Source of the DNA: Mesorhizobium loti
GTDB lineage: Bacteria; Pseudomonadota; Alphaproteobacteria; Rhizobiales; Rhizobiaceae
DNA length: 64,000 nucleotides
Reading direction: 5' to 3'
NCBI RefSeq assembly: GCF_003148495.1
Contig: NZ_QGGH01000006.1
Span: 62,001-126,000, forward strand
Below, piece after piece: positions 24,118-32,898 of this stretch (its first letter is position 1; each line of letters opens with the position of its first letter). The notes under the pieces are model-generated. The model made no database searches. It saw only the letters and a list, made by a program, of their open reading frames with translations, and was not told the DNA's origin. Made by a program: the position numbers and the translations under genes.

Positions 24118-24435
24118 TCAGTTTCCTGTCTCTGCAAGCCCCTCTTTGCGGCGGTATGCCCACAGCGCAAGTGCGCCTGGGCGGATGCTATCGGGGTGGT
24201 CCAGGCGAACGATATCCTCGCTGATGGTCCACGGCGCTGGAAAGTCGGCGACCACTTCGGTTCCGGCAATCCGGGCATCGTCATAGGTCTCCTCGGCGAT
24301 CTCGCCGTCGAACACAAAGCGAAGCTTGATCTCCGTTCCTTCCCAGCCGCAGGTGACGGCCCGAAGGTTGTGCGGGACGGCACCGAGAAGAGCGCGCTGC
24401 ACGGAAAGTAGCAGTGTTGCGCGAATGTCATTCAT
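24118..24435 (-). CDS. Hypothetical protein, 105 residues
   Basis: A soluble acidic protein containing RALLGAVPHNLRAVTCGWEG and a central LRFVFDGEIAEETYDDARI. Its pattern resembles a family of about 100-residue proteins I have seen as scattered hypothetical genes in proteobacteria, often near toxins or mobile DNA, but I cannot name it. It lies beside the IS66 fragment in the mce-rnj islet. The start at the ATG at 24433-24435 has no strong ribosome binding site. Confidence 0.6.
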   Translation of the reverse strand: MNDIRATLLLSVQRALLGAVPHNLRAVTCGWEGTEIKLRFVFDGEIAEETYDDARIAGTEVVADFPAPWTISEDIVRLDHPDSIRPGALALWAYRRKEGLAETGN

Positions 24436-24474
24436 GAGCGTGTCGCTTTCAATTAATGTTCGCCCACATTTTAT

Positions 24475-24747
24475 GTAAGCGATGTTCTCAGGCCACGGCG
24501 TTTAGCTCGGGCGCCCAGATGTAGGCCCAAGCCAGGAGGTCATCGATTTGGCTGTTCGGATAGCCGTTGACGATCCTGGTGAGTACGTCGGCGAGATAGC
24601 CGGGCGGCTCGACGCATTGAGTTTGCAGGTTTCGATCAGCGACGCAATGACCGCCCAGTGTTCGGCATCGCCGTCCGAGCCGAGCGCGTTCTTGTGGTTG
24701 AGCGCGATCGGACGGATTGAGCGCTCGACAGCGTTGCTGTCGATGGC
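24475..24747 (-). mobile_element. IS66-family transposase C-terminal fragment with one terminal repeat
   Basis: The minus strand encodes the end of an IS66 TnpC transposase: AIDSNAVERSIRPIALNHKN, then AEHWAVIASLIETCKLN, then in a shifted frame EPPGYLADVLTRIVNG and IDDLLAWAY. One frameshift lies between CKLN and EPPG. GTAAGCG at 24475-24481, just beyond the stop codon, is an IS66-type terminus. The fragment ends abruptly at about 24747, where metallo-hydrolase sequence begins on the other strand. It is inactive. Confidence 0.8.
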
Positions 24748-25018
24748 ATTTCTCGTCGAAAGCGATGGGCAACAACTGCTGATCTGGTCGGACGCCTTCC
24801 TGCACTATGTCGTGTCCATCCAGCAGCCGGATTGGCATGCCGATTTCGATTATGACAGGCAACAGGCCGTCGCGACGCGCAAGCGGCTGCTGAAGATGGC
24901 CGCGGAGCAGCGCCTGCTGGTCGCCGACCACCGCATGCCATTTCCAGGCCTGGGTTACATCGAATCGGCCAATGGTTCTTTTCGCTGGCTTCCGGTCAGC
25001 TATCAGCTCAACGTCTAG
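24748..25018 (+). pseudogene. 3' fragment of an MBL-fold metallo-hydrolase gene
   Basis: The plus strand encodes about 90 C-terminal residues of a metallo-beta-lactamase-fold protein: QQLLIWSDAFLHYVVSIQQP, an ATRKRLLKMAAEQRLLVADH helix, and the typical end MPFPGLGYIE..FRWLPVSYQ. The His of ADHRMPFPG is probably the last metal ligand. The 5' two-thirds, including HxHxDH, are missing at the junction with the IS66 fragment, so the gene was cut. It ends 9 bp from the rnj stop on the opposite strand. Confidence 0.75.
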
Positions 25019-25027
25019 CTGCCATCC

Positions 25028-26698
25028 TCACCGGGTAACGAACACCGTCACCAGCGGTTTCTTGCCCCAGGCTTCGTTGGCGGCGCCGCGTACGGCGCGC
25101 CGTACAGCCTCTTGCACCATGTCGAGGTCTTTTCGGCGCTGGCGGGGGATCGAGTCCACCGCGCCGATTGCCGCATCGATCATCAAATCTTCCAGCGTCT
25201 CGCCACGGCCATCGGCCTCGGCGACGCCGATGGCGACCAGATCGGGGTCTCCGGCAAGTTCATATTTGTCGTCGAGCACGACATTGACCGCGACATGGCC
25301 GGCAAAGGACAGTTTGCGCCGGTCGCGGATGCCCATCGCCTGATCGGTGCCGATCAGTCTGCCATCCTTGTAGACGCGGCCGAACGGCACCTGGTCGATG
25401 ATGGTGGCAGGGCCGGGAGCGAGCCGCAGCATGTCGCCGTCGCGCACCTGCGCCACCTGGCCAATGCCCGATGTCGACATCAGCGATCCCTGCGCCACCA
25501 GATGCGCCGCCTCGCCATGCACGGGAACGCCGATCTGCGGGCGCACCCATTCATACATCTTGCGCAATTCGCTGCGCCGCGGATGGCCGGAAACATGCAC
25601 CAGCGCGTCGCCGTCCTCGATGATCTTGACGCCGAGATCGATGAGGCGGTTCTTGATCTCGAGGATCGCCTTCTCGTTGCCCGGAATCGTGCGCGAGGAA
25701 AACACCACCGTGTCGCCGGCTGTCAGCGACACCGACTTCATCTCTTCGCGCGACAGCTTGGCCAGTGCGGCAAGCGGTTCGCCCTGGCTGCCGGTGCAGA
25801 TGATGACCAGGTTTTCGCGCGGGATGAAGCCAAAATCCTCCTCGGCGATGAACTCGGGCAGACCGTCCATGTAGCCGAGTTCGCCAGCCACATCGATGAC
25901 CCGCTTCAGCGAGCGGCCGAGCACCAGGCACTGGCGACCGGCATCGCGTGCCGCCCTGGCGATGGAGACGATGCGTCCGACATTGGAGGAAAACGTGGTG
26001 ACGGCGACGCGACCCTTGGCAGCCTGGATGACGCCCTTGAGGCCCTCGCCCACGGCCACTTCCGAAGGCGACTCGCCTTCGCGCAGCGCATTGGTCGAAT
26101 CGCAGATCAGCGCCAGGACGCCCTTGTCACCATAGGCGCGGAAACGCGCCTCGTCGGTCTTCGGCCCGATCGTCGGCTCCGGGTCGATCTTCCAATCACC
26201 GGTGTGGATGACGGTGCCGGCCGGCGAGGTGATCGCCAGCGACATCGGCTCGGGGATCGAGTGCGCCACCGGAATGGCTTCGATCTCAAAGGGGCCGACG
26301 GTGAATTTCTCCCCCGCTTTGTAGATCGTGACCGGTATTTTCGGCGCACCTTGCTCGCCTTGTCGCTTGGCTTCGAGCAAGCCGGCGCTGAACGGCGTCA
26401 TCCAGACCGGCGCCTTCAGCTTCGGCCAGGTGTCGAGCAGCGCGCCGTAGTGGTCTTCATGCGCATGGGTGATGATGATGCCGCGCAGATTGGCGAGGTT
26501 CTCCTCGATGAAGCGCGTGTCGGGCAGCACCAGGTCGACGCCGGGCAGGCTGGCATCGGGGAAGGTCACACCGACATCGATGACGATCCATTCGCGCGCA
26601 CTGGGCGGGCCGTAGCCGTAAAGAGCGAAGTTCATGCCGATCTCGCCGACGCCGCCGAGCGGCACGAAGACGAGTTCGGCGTTTTCCGCTTTCGCCAT
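25028..26698 (-). CDS. rnj: Ribonuclease J
   Basis: A 556-residue metallo-beta-lactamase / beta-CASP ribonuclease. The metal-binding HAHEDH motif is at 78-83, followed by a beta-CASP region with SSRTIPGNEKAI, HVSGHPRR and VHGEAAH blocks. RNase J matures and degrades RNA by 5'-3' exonuclease and endonuclease activity; in rhizobia it processes 16S rRNA. The start is the ATG at 26696-26698 after AGGAAGGG. The 14-codon upstream extension is not conserved in style. It follows birA on the same strand, with a hairpin and a palindrome between. Confidence 0.93.
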   Translation of the reverse strand: MAKAENAELVFVPLGGVGEIGMNFALYGYGPPSAREWIVIDVGVTFPDASLPGVDLVLPDTRFIEENLANLRGIIITHAHEDHYGALLDTWPKLKAPVWMTPFSAGLLEAKRQGEQGAPKIPVTIYKAGEKFTVGPFEIEAIPVAHSIPEPMSLAITSPAGTVIHTGDWKIDPEPTIGPKTDEARFRAYGDKGVLALICDSTNALREGESPSEVAVGEGLKGVIQAAKGRVAVTTFSSNVGRIVSIARAARDAGRQCLVLGRSLKRVIDVAGELGYMDGLPEFIAEEDFGFIPRENLVIICTGSQGEPLAALAKLSREEMKSVSLTAGDTVVFSSRTIPGNEKAILEIKNRLIDLGVKIIEDGDALVHVSGHPRRSELRKMYEWVRPQIGVPVHGEAAHLVAQGSLMSTSGIGQVAQVRDGDMLRLAPGPATIIDQVPFGRVYKDGRLIGTDQAMGIRDRRKLSFAGHVAVNVVLDDKYELAGDPDLVAIGVAEADGRGETLEDLMIDAAIGAVDSIPRQRRKDLDMVQEAVRRAVRGAANEAWGKKPLVTVFVTR

Positions 26699-26736
26699 GA
26701 TTTTTCCCTTCCTGGCCCTCAGGCCAAGTCCATAAA

Positions 26737-26780
26737 GCAATTCCAGGAAAAGCGTCTAACGGTTTTCCCACAGGAATTGC
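26737..26780. repeat. Rhizobial-type intergenic palindrome (family C)
   Basis: GCAATTCCAGGAAAA (26737-26751) and TTTTCCCACAGGAATTGC (26763-26780) form an imperfect palindrome around GCGTCTAACGG. This GCAATTCC-GGAAAA class is another short repeat I associate with rhizobial intergenic DNA. It lies between birA and rnj. Confidence 0.75.
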
Positions 26781-26784
26781 GCAA

Positions 26785-26818
26785 AAACAAACACTTAGAG
26801 CCGTTCACGAACGGCTCT
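26785..26818 (-). terminator. Probable terminator after birA
   Basis: On the minus strand the perfect stem AGAGCCGTTC / GAACGGCTCT (26797-26818) overlaps the birA stop codon and is followed by a T-rich run (TAAGTGTTTGTTTTTG). It would end or attenuate the nuo-birA transcript before rnj. Confidence 0.6.
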
Positions 26819-27638
26819 AGGCCCTGGCCGAAGCGACCGCGCCGAAATGCACGTCGCCGGCGGCGATCGTCAGAACCGAACCTTCATCGTCGCGGATCAC
26901 GAAACGGCAGTCCTCGTCAATGGTTTCAAACACCCCACGCACCACATTACCGTCAATCCTGACAGCAACCTCGCCGCCGAGCCCCGCCGCGCGAGCCAAC
27001 CACCGCCGCCTGACGGCGGCAAGTCCGCGCCCCTCATCCCACAACCGGGCATTCTCCCTCCAGGCATCCGACAGCGCCAGGAACAGTGTCTCCGCATCGC
27101 ATGCCGCACCCAGCGCGCGCAAGGATGTTGCGGGATAAGGCAAATCCTCAGGGTATGCCACCACATTGACGCCGATGCCGACCGCCACCGCGAAACGGCC
27201 GCCTTCCAGGATCGCCGATTCCAGCAGGATACCGGCCAGCTTGGCGCCCGACGCAAGCACGTCATTCGGCCATTTCAACTCGAAACGGTTTTTGCCTTCA
27301 CTGGCGCCGTCGAGGCCGATGGCGATCCGGCCCTTTGGCACCACGGCGTCGAGCGCATCGGCCAGCGCCAGCCCGGCGACGAAGCCCAGCGTTGCGGCAA
27401 GGCGAAGCTCTGCCTTGGTGATGACGAGCAGCGTCGCCGCGAGGTTGCCCTCGGGCGTCGCCCAGACACGGCCGCGCCGGCCACGCCCGCTTTCCTGCTT
27501 CTTGGAAACGACCCACAATTTGCCCGGGTCACCTGCCCTGGCGTGATCCAGCGCCAGCGCATTGGTGGAGCCGACGCTGTCATGCGCCTCGAGCCGGAAC
27601 CCTTCCGACGCCGAGGTTGGAGCCAGCCGAAACGCCAT
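26817..27638 (-). CDS. birA: Biotin--[acetyl-CoA-carboxylase] ligase
   Basis: A 273-residue biotin protein ligase without the N-terminal helix-turn-helix, so an enzyme only and not a repressor. The biotinyl-AMP loop GRGRRGR is at 51-57 and the catalytic KWPND at 122-126, with a C-terminal SH3-like domain ending in AAGDVHFGAV. It attaches biotin to acetyl-CoA and propionyl/pyruvate carboxylases. The start is the ATG at 27636-27638, five bases after the nuoN stop. The same frame runs open far into nuoN, but that part is a shadow. Confidence 0.92.
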   Translation of the reverse strand: MAFRLAPTSASEGFRLEAHDSVGSTNALALDHARAGDPGKLWVVSKKQESGRGRRGRVWATPEGNLAATLLVITKAELRLAATLGFVAGLALADALDAVVPKGRIAIGLDGASEGKNRFELKWPNDVLASGAKLAGILLESAILEGGRFAVAVGIGVNVVAYPEDLPYPATSLRALGAACDAETLFLALSDAWRENARLWDEGRGLAAVRRRWLARAAGLGGEVAVRIDGNVVRGVFETIDEDCRFVIRDDEGSVLTIAAGDVHFGAVASARA

Positions 27639-27643
27639 GCCGT

Positions 27644-29080
27644 CTAGAAAAACGTCTTGGCGGCGGCTTCGGCATAGGTGCCGATCGGTCCGCCGATCAG
27701 CACATAAAACAGCACGAAGGCGCCGGAGACGCCGAGCACGACACGCAATTCCGTCGCCATCGGCACAAAGCCACCGACCGGTTCGTCGAACCACATGATC
27801 TTGATGATGCGCAGGTAATAATAGGCGCCCACCACCGAGGCCAGCACGCCGATGATCGCCAGCGCGTAGAGATTGGCGTTGATGGCGGCGAGGAAGACGT
27901 ACCATTTCCCCCAGAAGCCGGCGAGCGGCGGGATGCCTGCCAGCGAGAACATCAGGATGGTCAGGATCGTCGCCATGATTGGATTGGTCGACGACAGGCC
28001 GGCCAGATCGCTGATCTGCTCGACATTGCCGTCCTTGCGCCGCATGGCGAGGATGAAGGCGAAGGTGCCGAGCGTCATCACCAGATAGATCAGCATGTAG
28101 ATGGCAACGCCGCGCACGCCGGCCTGGCTGTTGGCGGCAAGGCCGACCAGCGCGTAGCCCATATGGCCGATCGAGGAATAGGCCATCAGTCGCTTGATGT
28201 TGGTCTGGCCGATGGCCGCGAAGGCGCCCAGCGCCATCGAGGCGATCGAGATGAAGACGATGATCTGCTGCCAGTCGGAGGCGATCGGCTTGAACGCGCC
28301 CATGGTGACACGCACCATCAGCGCCATCGCCGCCATCTTGGGTGCCGCCGCCAGGAAGGCCGTCACTGGCGTCGGCGCGCCCTCGTAGACGTCGGGCGTC
28401 CACATGTGGAACGGCACCGCCGAGATCTTGAAGGCAAGGCCGGCCAACACGAAGACGAGACCGAAGACGAGGCCAAGCTGGCGCTCGCCGCTGCCGAGCG
28501 CCGTAGCGATCTCCTGGAAGCCGGTGTTGCCAGTGTAGCCGTAGACCAGGCTGATGCCATAGAGCAGCATGCCCGACGACAACGCACCGAGAACGAAATA
28601 TTTGAGGCCAGCCTCGGTCGAACGCAGATTGTCGCGATTAATCGCGCACAGCACGTAGATCGCCAGCGACTGCAGTTCGAGGCCGAGATAGAGCCCGATC
28701 ATGCTGTTGGCCGAGATCATCAGCATCATGCCGAGCGTGCTGAGCAGCACCAATACGGGATATTCGAACTTGTCGAAATGCTCCGCCTTGGCGAAGCGCA
28801 TCGACATCGCCAGCGTCACCGCCGAGCCGACCAGCGCCAGCACCTTCATGAAGCGGGCAAAGGAATCCTGGATGAAGGCGTTGCCATAGGCGCTGCCCTG
28901 CCCGGTTTGGAAGATCAGCCAGGCGCCCGCGACGACCAGCACGGCGACGGCAAGGCCGGTCACCGTGTTGGCGGTGTTGGCGCGCGAATAGGCGCCGACC
29001 ATCAGCAGCGCCAGCGCGCCGACGGCAAGGATCAGCTCTGGCGTCGAGAGCGACAGGCTGGAGAGAAGGTCCGGCGTCAT
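27644..29080 (-). CDS. nuoN: NADH-quinone oxidoreductase subunit N
   Basis: A 478-residue antiporter-like membrane subunit of complex I with about 14 hydrophobic helices. The family's conserved block LMAYSSIGHMGYALVGL and a Lys-containing pump helix region are visible. It is one of the three proton-pumping subunits. The start is the ATG at 29078-29080, giving MTPDLLSSLSLSTPELIL. Upstream residues in frame are basic and not membrane-like. The gene lies 19 bp after nuoM and is the last nuo gene. Confidence 0.95.
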   Translation of the reverse strand: MTPDLLSSLSLSTPELILAVGALALLMVGAYSRANTANTVTGLAVAVLVVAGAWLIFQTGQGSAYGNAFIQDSFARFMKVLALVGSAVTLAMSMRFAKAEHFDKFEYPVLVLLSTLGMMLMISANSMIGLYLGLELQSLAIYVLCAINRDNLRSTEAGLKYFVLGALSSGMLLYGISLVYGYTGNTGFQEIATALGSGERQLGLVFGLVFVLAGLAFKISAVPFHMWTPDVYEGAPTPVTAFLAAAPKMAAMALMVRVTMGAFKPIASDWQQIIVFISIASMALGAFAAIGQTNIKRLMAYSSIGHMGYALVGLAANSQAGVRGVAIYMLIYLVMTLGTFAFILAMRRKDGNVEQISDLAGLSSTNPIMATILTILMFSLAGIPPLAGFWGKWYVFLAAINANLYALAIIGVLASVVGAYYYLRIIKIMWFDEPVGGFVPMATELRVVLGVSGAFVLFYVLIGGPIGTYAEAAAKTFF

Positions 29081-29099
29081 GGTTCGCAAAACCCTTGGG

Positions 29100-30605
29100 T
29101 TAATTCGCCGCCGCGGTCTGCGCGGCGCCGATGGATGCAGTGACATTGGTGACGAGCGACTTGACCGATTCGGCCGTCGCGTCGAAGACGGGTGCGGGAT
29201 AGACGCCGAAGAAGATGACCAGCACGACCAGCGGGTAGATGATCAGCTTCTCGCGCGGCGACAGGTCGAGCAGGCCCTTCAGGCTGTCCTTGGTCAGCGC
29301 GCCGAAGATCACCCGGCGATAGAGCCAGAGCGCGTAGGCAGCCGACAGGATGACGCCGGTGGCGGCGAAGAACGCCACCCAGGTGTTGACCCGGAACACG
29401 CCGAGCATGGTCAGGAACTCGCCGACGAAACCGCTGGTGCCGGGCAGGCCGACATTGGCCATGGTGAAGATCATGAACACGGTGGCGTATTTCGGCATGT
29501 TGTTGACCAAGCCGCCATAGGCCGCGATTTCGCGTGTGTGCATGCGGTCGTAGATGACGCCGACGCACAGGAACAGCGCGCCGGAGACGAGGCCGTGGCT
29601 GAGCATCTGGAAGATCGCGCCCTGCACGCCTTCCTGGTTCATGGCGAAGATGCCCATGGTGACGAAGCCCATATGGGCCACCGACGAATAGGCGATCAGC
29701 TTCTTCATGTCCTCCTGCATCAGCGCCACCAGCGAGGTGTAGATGATGGCGATGACCGAGAGCGCGAAGATCAGCGGCGCGAACATTTCGGACGCCAGCG
29801 GGAACATCGGCAAGGAGAAACGCAGGAAGCCGTACCCGCCCATCTTTAGCAGGATGGCGGCCAGGATCACCGAACCTGCCGTCGGCGCTTCAACGTGCGC
29901 GTCGGGCAACCAGGTGTGCACCGGCCACATCGGCATCTTCACCGCGAAGGACGCGAAGAAGGCAAGCCATAGCCAGGTCTGCATGTTGGCCGGGAAGTTG
30001 TGCGTCAGAAGCGTCGGGATGTCGGTCGTGCCGGACTGGTAGAACATCGCCATGATGGCGAGCAGCATCAGCACCGAGCCGGCCAGCGTGTAGAGGAAGA
30101 ACTTGAACGAGGCGTAGACGCGCCGCTTGCCGCCCCAGACGCCGATGATGATGAACATCGGGATCAGGCCGGCTTCGAAGAAGACGTAGAACAGCACGAT
30201 ATCGAGTGCGCAGAACACGCCGATCATCAACGTTTCGAGCAGCAGGAAGGCGATCATGTAGGCCTTGACGCGCTTCTCGATCGATTCCCACGACGCCAGG
30301 ATGCAGAGCGGCATCAGGAAGGTCGTCAGGATGACGAACAGCATGGAGATGCCGTCGACGCCCATATGGTAGGAGATGCCGGAGTCGAGCCAGGCCACCT
30401 TCTCGACGAACTGGAAGCCGGCCTGCGAATTGTCGAAGCCGGTCCAGATGAACACCGAGATGATGAACGTGAACGTCGTCGTCAACAGCGCGATGGCGCG
30501 GATGTTGCGGCGTGCGTTTTCGCTGTCATCGTTGATGAACAAGATAAGCAGCACACCAACCAACGGCAGGAAGGTGACCAGCGAGAGGATTGGCCAGGCG
30601 GTCAT
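29100..30605 (-). CDS. nuoM: NADH-quinone oxidoreductase subunit M
   Basis: A 501-residue antiporter-like proton-pumping subunit of complex I. It is strongly hydrophobic throughout and shows PVHTWLPDAHVEAPTAGSV, a near-invariant NuoM signature, and LIAYSSVAHMGFVTMG. The start overlaps the nuoL stop by one base (TGATG-type junction at 30605). Coupled translation with nuoL and nuoN is likely. Confidence 0.96.
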   Translation of the reverse strand: MTAWPILSLVTFLPLVGVLLILFINDDSENARRNIRAIALLTTTFTFIISVFIWTGFDNSQAGFQFVEKVAWLDSGISYHMGVDGISMLFVILTTFLMPLCILASWESIEKRVKAYMIAFLLLETLMIGVFCALDIVLFYVFFEAGLIPMFIIIGVWGGKRRVYASFKFFLYTLAGSVLMLLAIMAMFYQSGTTDIPTLLTHNFPANMQTWLWLAFFASFAVKMPMWPVHTWLPDAHVEAPTAGSVILAAILLKMGGYGFLRFSLPMFPLASEMFAPLIFALSVIAIIYTSLVALMQEDMKKLIAYSSVAHMGFVTMGIFAMNQEGVQGAIFQMLSHGLVSGALFLCVGVIYDRMHTREIAAYGGLVNNMPKYATVFMIFTMANVGLPGTSGFVGEFLTMLGVFRVNTWVAFFAATGVILSAAYALWLYRRVIFGALTKDSLKGLLDLSPREKLIIYPLVVLVIFFGVYPAPVFDATAESVKSLVTNVTASIGAAQTAAAN

Positions 30606-32578
30606 CAGAGCATCATCCAGGTGACGAGTGCGGCAACGCCGATCAGCATGGCGAAGGCATAATGGTAGAGGTAGCCGGTCTGCAGCTTGACGACGCGGTT
30701 GGTGACATCGACGACGCGCGCCGAAATGCCATCAGGGCCAAGCCCGTCGATGATGGTGCCGTCGCCGGTCTTCCACAGGAAATGGCCGAGGCGCTTGGCA
30801 GGCCGCACGAACAGGAAATCGTAGAGCTCGTCGAAATACCACTTGTTGAGCAGGAAGGCGTAGAGTCCGCGATGGTGTGCTGCCAGATTGACCGGCATTT
30901 CCGGCGAGCGGATGTAGAATTTCCAGGCCAGCGCGAAGCCGATCAGCATGGCGATGAAGGGCGACAGCTCGACCCACAGCGGCAGTTCGTGGATCTCGTG
31001 CAGGATGTGGTTTTCCGGCAGCGTGAACAGCGACGCCTTCCAGAACTCGGCATAGCCCTCGCCGATGAAAGCGCCGTGGAAGATGATGCCGGCAAACAGT
31101 GCGCCGGCGGCCAGGATGAACAGCGGCACCAGCATCACCGGCGGCGATTCATGGACATGGTGCATCACCTCATGGCTCGCCCGCGGCTTGCCGTGGAAAG
31201 TCATGAAAATCAGCCGCCAGGAGTAGAAGGAGGTGAAGCAGGCGGCGATGACGAGCAATATGAAGGCGAAGCCGGCAACTGAATTGTGGCCGGCAAAGGC
31301 GCTTTCGATGATGGCGTCCTTGGAGAAGAAGCCGGCGGTGCCGATGACCGTCACCGGGATGCCGACGCCGGTCAACGCCAGCGTGCCGATGACCATCATC
31401 CAGTAGGTGGTCGGGATCAGCTTGCGCAGTCCGCCCATCTTGCGCATGTCCTGCTCGTCGGAGACGGCATGGATGACCGAGCCAGAGCCGAGGAACAGCA
31501 GGGCCTTGAAGAAGGCATGCGTGAACAGGTGGAAGATCGCCGCGCCATAGGCGCCGACGCCGAGCGCCACGAACATGTAGCCGAGCTGCGAGCAGGTCGA
31601 ATAGGCGATGACGCGCTTGATGTCGTTCTGCACGAGACCGACCGTGGCCGCGAAGAATGCGGTGAAGGCGCCGATGAAGGTCACGACCGTCAGCGCCGAA
31701 TGCGACAGCTCGAACAGCGGCGACAGCCGCGCCAGCATGAACACACCGGCCGTTACCATGGTGGCGGCATGGATCAGTGCGGAAACCGGCGTCGGGCCTT
31801 CCATGGCGTCCGGCAGCCAGGTGTGCAGCGGCACCTGCGCCGACTTGCCCATGGCGCCCATGAACAGCAGAAGGCAGACGATCGTCATGGCCGACTGCTT
31901 GTCCAGCGCATGCCCAAGGAAGGTCAGGACCGCGGCGCCCTGTGGCGCGCCTTCGGCCGGAATGAACGTCGCCGCATTGGCGAAGATGGTGCCGAGATTG
32001 ACCGAGCCGAACAGCACGAACAGGCCGAAGATGCCGAGCGCGAAGCCGAAGTCGCCGACGCGGTTGACGACGAAGGCCTTTATTGCCGCGGCATTGGCCG
32101 ACGGCTTCTTGTACCAGAAACCGATCAGCAGGTAGGAGGCGAGACCGACCCCTTCCCAGCCGAAGAACATCTGCACCAGATTGTCGGCCGTCACCAGCAT
32201 CAGCATGGCGAAGGTGAACAGCGACAAATAGGCGAAGAAGCGCGGCCGGTTCGGATCGTGGTGCATGTAGCCGATCGAATAGATGTGAACCAGCGCCGAC
32301 ACGGTGTTGACCACCACCAGCATCACCACCGTCAGCGTGTCGATCCGCAGCGCCCAGGATGCTTCCAGTCCGCCTGACTGGATCCAGCGCATCACCGGCA
32401 CGGTGAACACCTCGCCATGGCCGAAGCCGACGGTGAAGAAAGCGACCCACGACAACACCGCCGCGATCACCAGGAAACCGGAGGTGATGTATTCGGACGC
32501 CTTGGCGCCGAGCGACGTGCCGAACAGGCCGACGATCAGGAAGCCGAGCAGGGGAAGGAAGACGATGGCCTGATACAT
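30605..32578 (-). CDS. nuoL: NADH-quinone oxidoreductase subunit L
   Basis: A 657-residue antiporter-like subunit, the most distal pump of complex I, with the long lateral helix at its C-terminus. Signatures include GWEGVGLASYLLIGFWY, PLHTWLPDAMEGPTPVSAL and VIAYSTCSQLGYMFVALG. It lies 10 bp after nuoK. Length is normal for the family. Confidence 0.96.
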   Translation of the reverse strand: MYQAIVFLPLLGFLIVGLFGTSLGAKASEYITSGFLVIAAVLSWVAFFTVGFGHGEVFTVPVMRWIQSGGLEASWALRIDTLTVVMLVVVNTVSALVHIYSIGYMHHDPNRPRFFAYLSLFTFAMLMLVTADNLVQMFFGWEGVGLASYLLIGFWYKKPSANAAAIKAFVVNRVGDFGFALGIFGLFVLFGSVNLGTIFANAATFIPAEGAPQGAAVLTFLGHALDKQSAMTIVCLLLFMGAMGKSAQVPLHTWLPDAMEGPTPVSALIHAATMVTAGVFMLARLSPLFELSHSALTVVTFIGAFTAFFAATVGLVQNDIKRVIAYSTCSQLGYMFVALGVGAYGAAIFHLFTHAFFKALLFLGSGSVIHAVSDEQDMRKMGGLRKLIPTTYWMMVIGTLALTGVGIPVTVIGTAGFFSKDAIIESAFAGHNSVAGFAFILLVIAACFTSFYSWRLIFMTFHGKPRASHEVMHHVHESPPVMLVPLFILAAGALFAGIIFHGAFIGEGYAEFWKASLFTLPENHILHEIHELPLWVELSPFIAMLIGFALAWKFYIRSPEMPVNLAAHHRGLYAFLLNKWYFDELYDFLFVRPAKRLGHFLWKTGDGTIIDGLGPDGISARVVDVTNRVVKLQTGYLYHYAFAMLIGVAALVTWMML

Positions 32579-32588
32579 GGTGGTTCCG

Positions 32589-32897
32589 TCAACCCTTCAT
32601 CATGTTCACGTCTTCGACCGCGATCGAGCCGCGGTTGCGGAAGAAGACGACGAGAATGGCAAGTCCGATGGCGGCTTCCGCCGCCGCGACCGTCAGCACG
32701 AACAGCGCGAACACCTGGCCGACCAGATCGCCGAGTGCTGCCGAAAAGGCGACGAAGTTGATGTTGACCGCCAGCAGGATCAGCTCGACCGACATCAGGA
32801 TGACGATGACGTTCTTGCGGTTGAGGAAGATGCCGAACACGCCGAGCGTGAACAGGATCGCCGATACGGTCAGATAATGCGCGATGCCGACAACCAT
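32589..32897 (-). CDS. nuoK: NADH-quinone oxidoreductase subunit K
   Basis: A 102-residue, three-helix complex I subunit (ND4L). The conserved membrane Glu lies in VILMSVELILLAVNINF and a second in TVAAAEAAIGLAILV; both take part in proton transfer. The start is the ATG at 32895-32897, one base after the nuoJ stop region. The frame's further 31 codons are arginine-rich and read from nuoJ. Confidence 0.95.
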   Translation of the reverse strand: MVVGIAHYLTVSAILFTLGVFGIFLNRKNVIVILMSVELILLAVNINFVAFSAALGDLVGQVFALFVLTVAAAEAAIGLAILVVFFRNRGSIAVEDVNMMKG

Positions 32898-32898
32898 C

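Noticed and set aside
25112..26962. 616-codon plus-strand ORF opposite rnj
   Set aside because: It is a high-GC antisense shadow: His/Arg/Asp-rich with no domain, and fully covered by the clearly real RNase J gene.
26817..28403. 528-codon version of birA
   Set aside because: The extra N-terminal 255 codons are read out of frame through nuoN and contain no ligase sequence; the ATG at 27638 fits the family.
27617..29143. 508-codon plus-strand ORF opposite nuoN
   Set aside because: Composition (His, Arg, Gln, Asp rich) is that of an antisense shadow of a membrane-protein gene.
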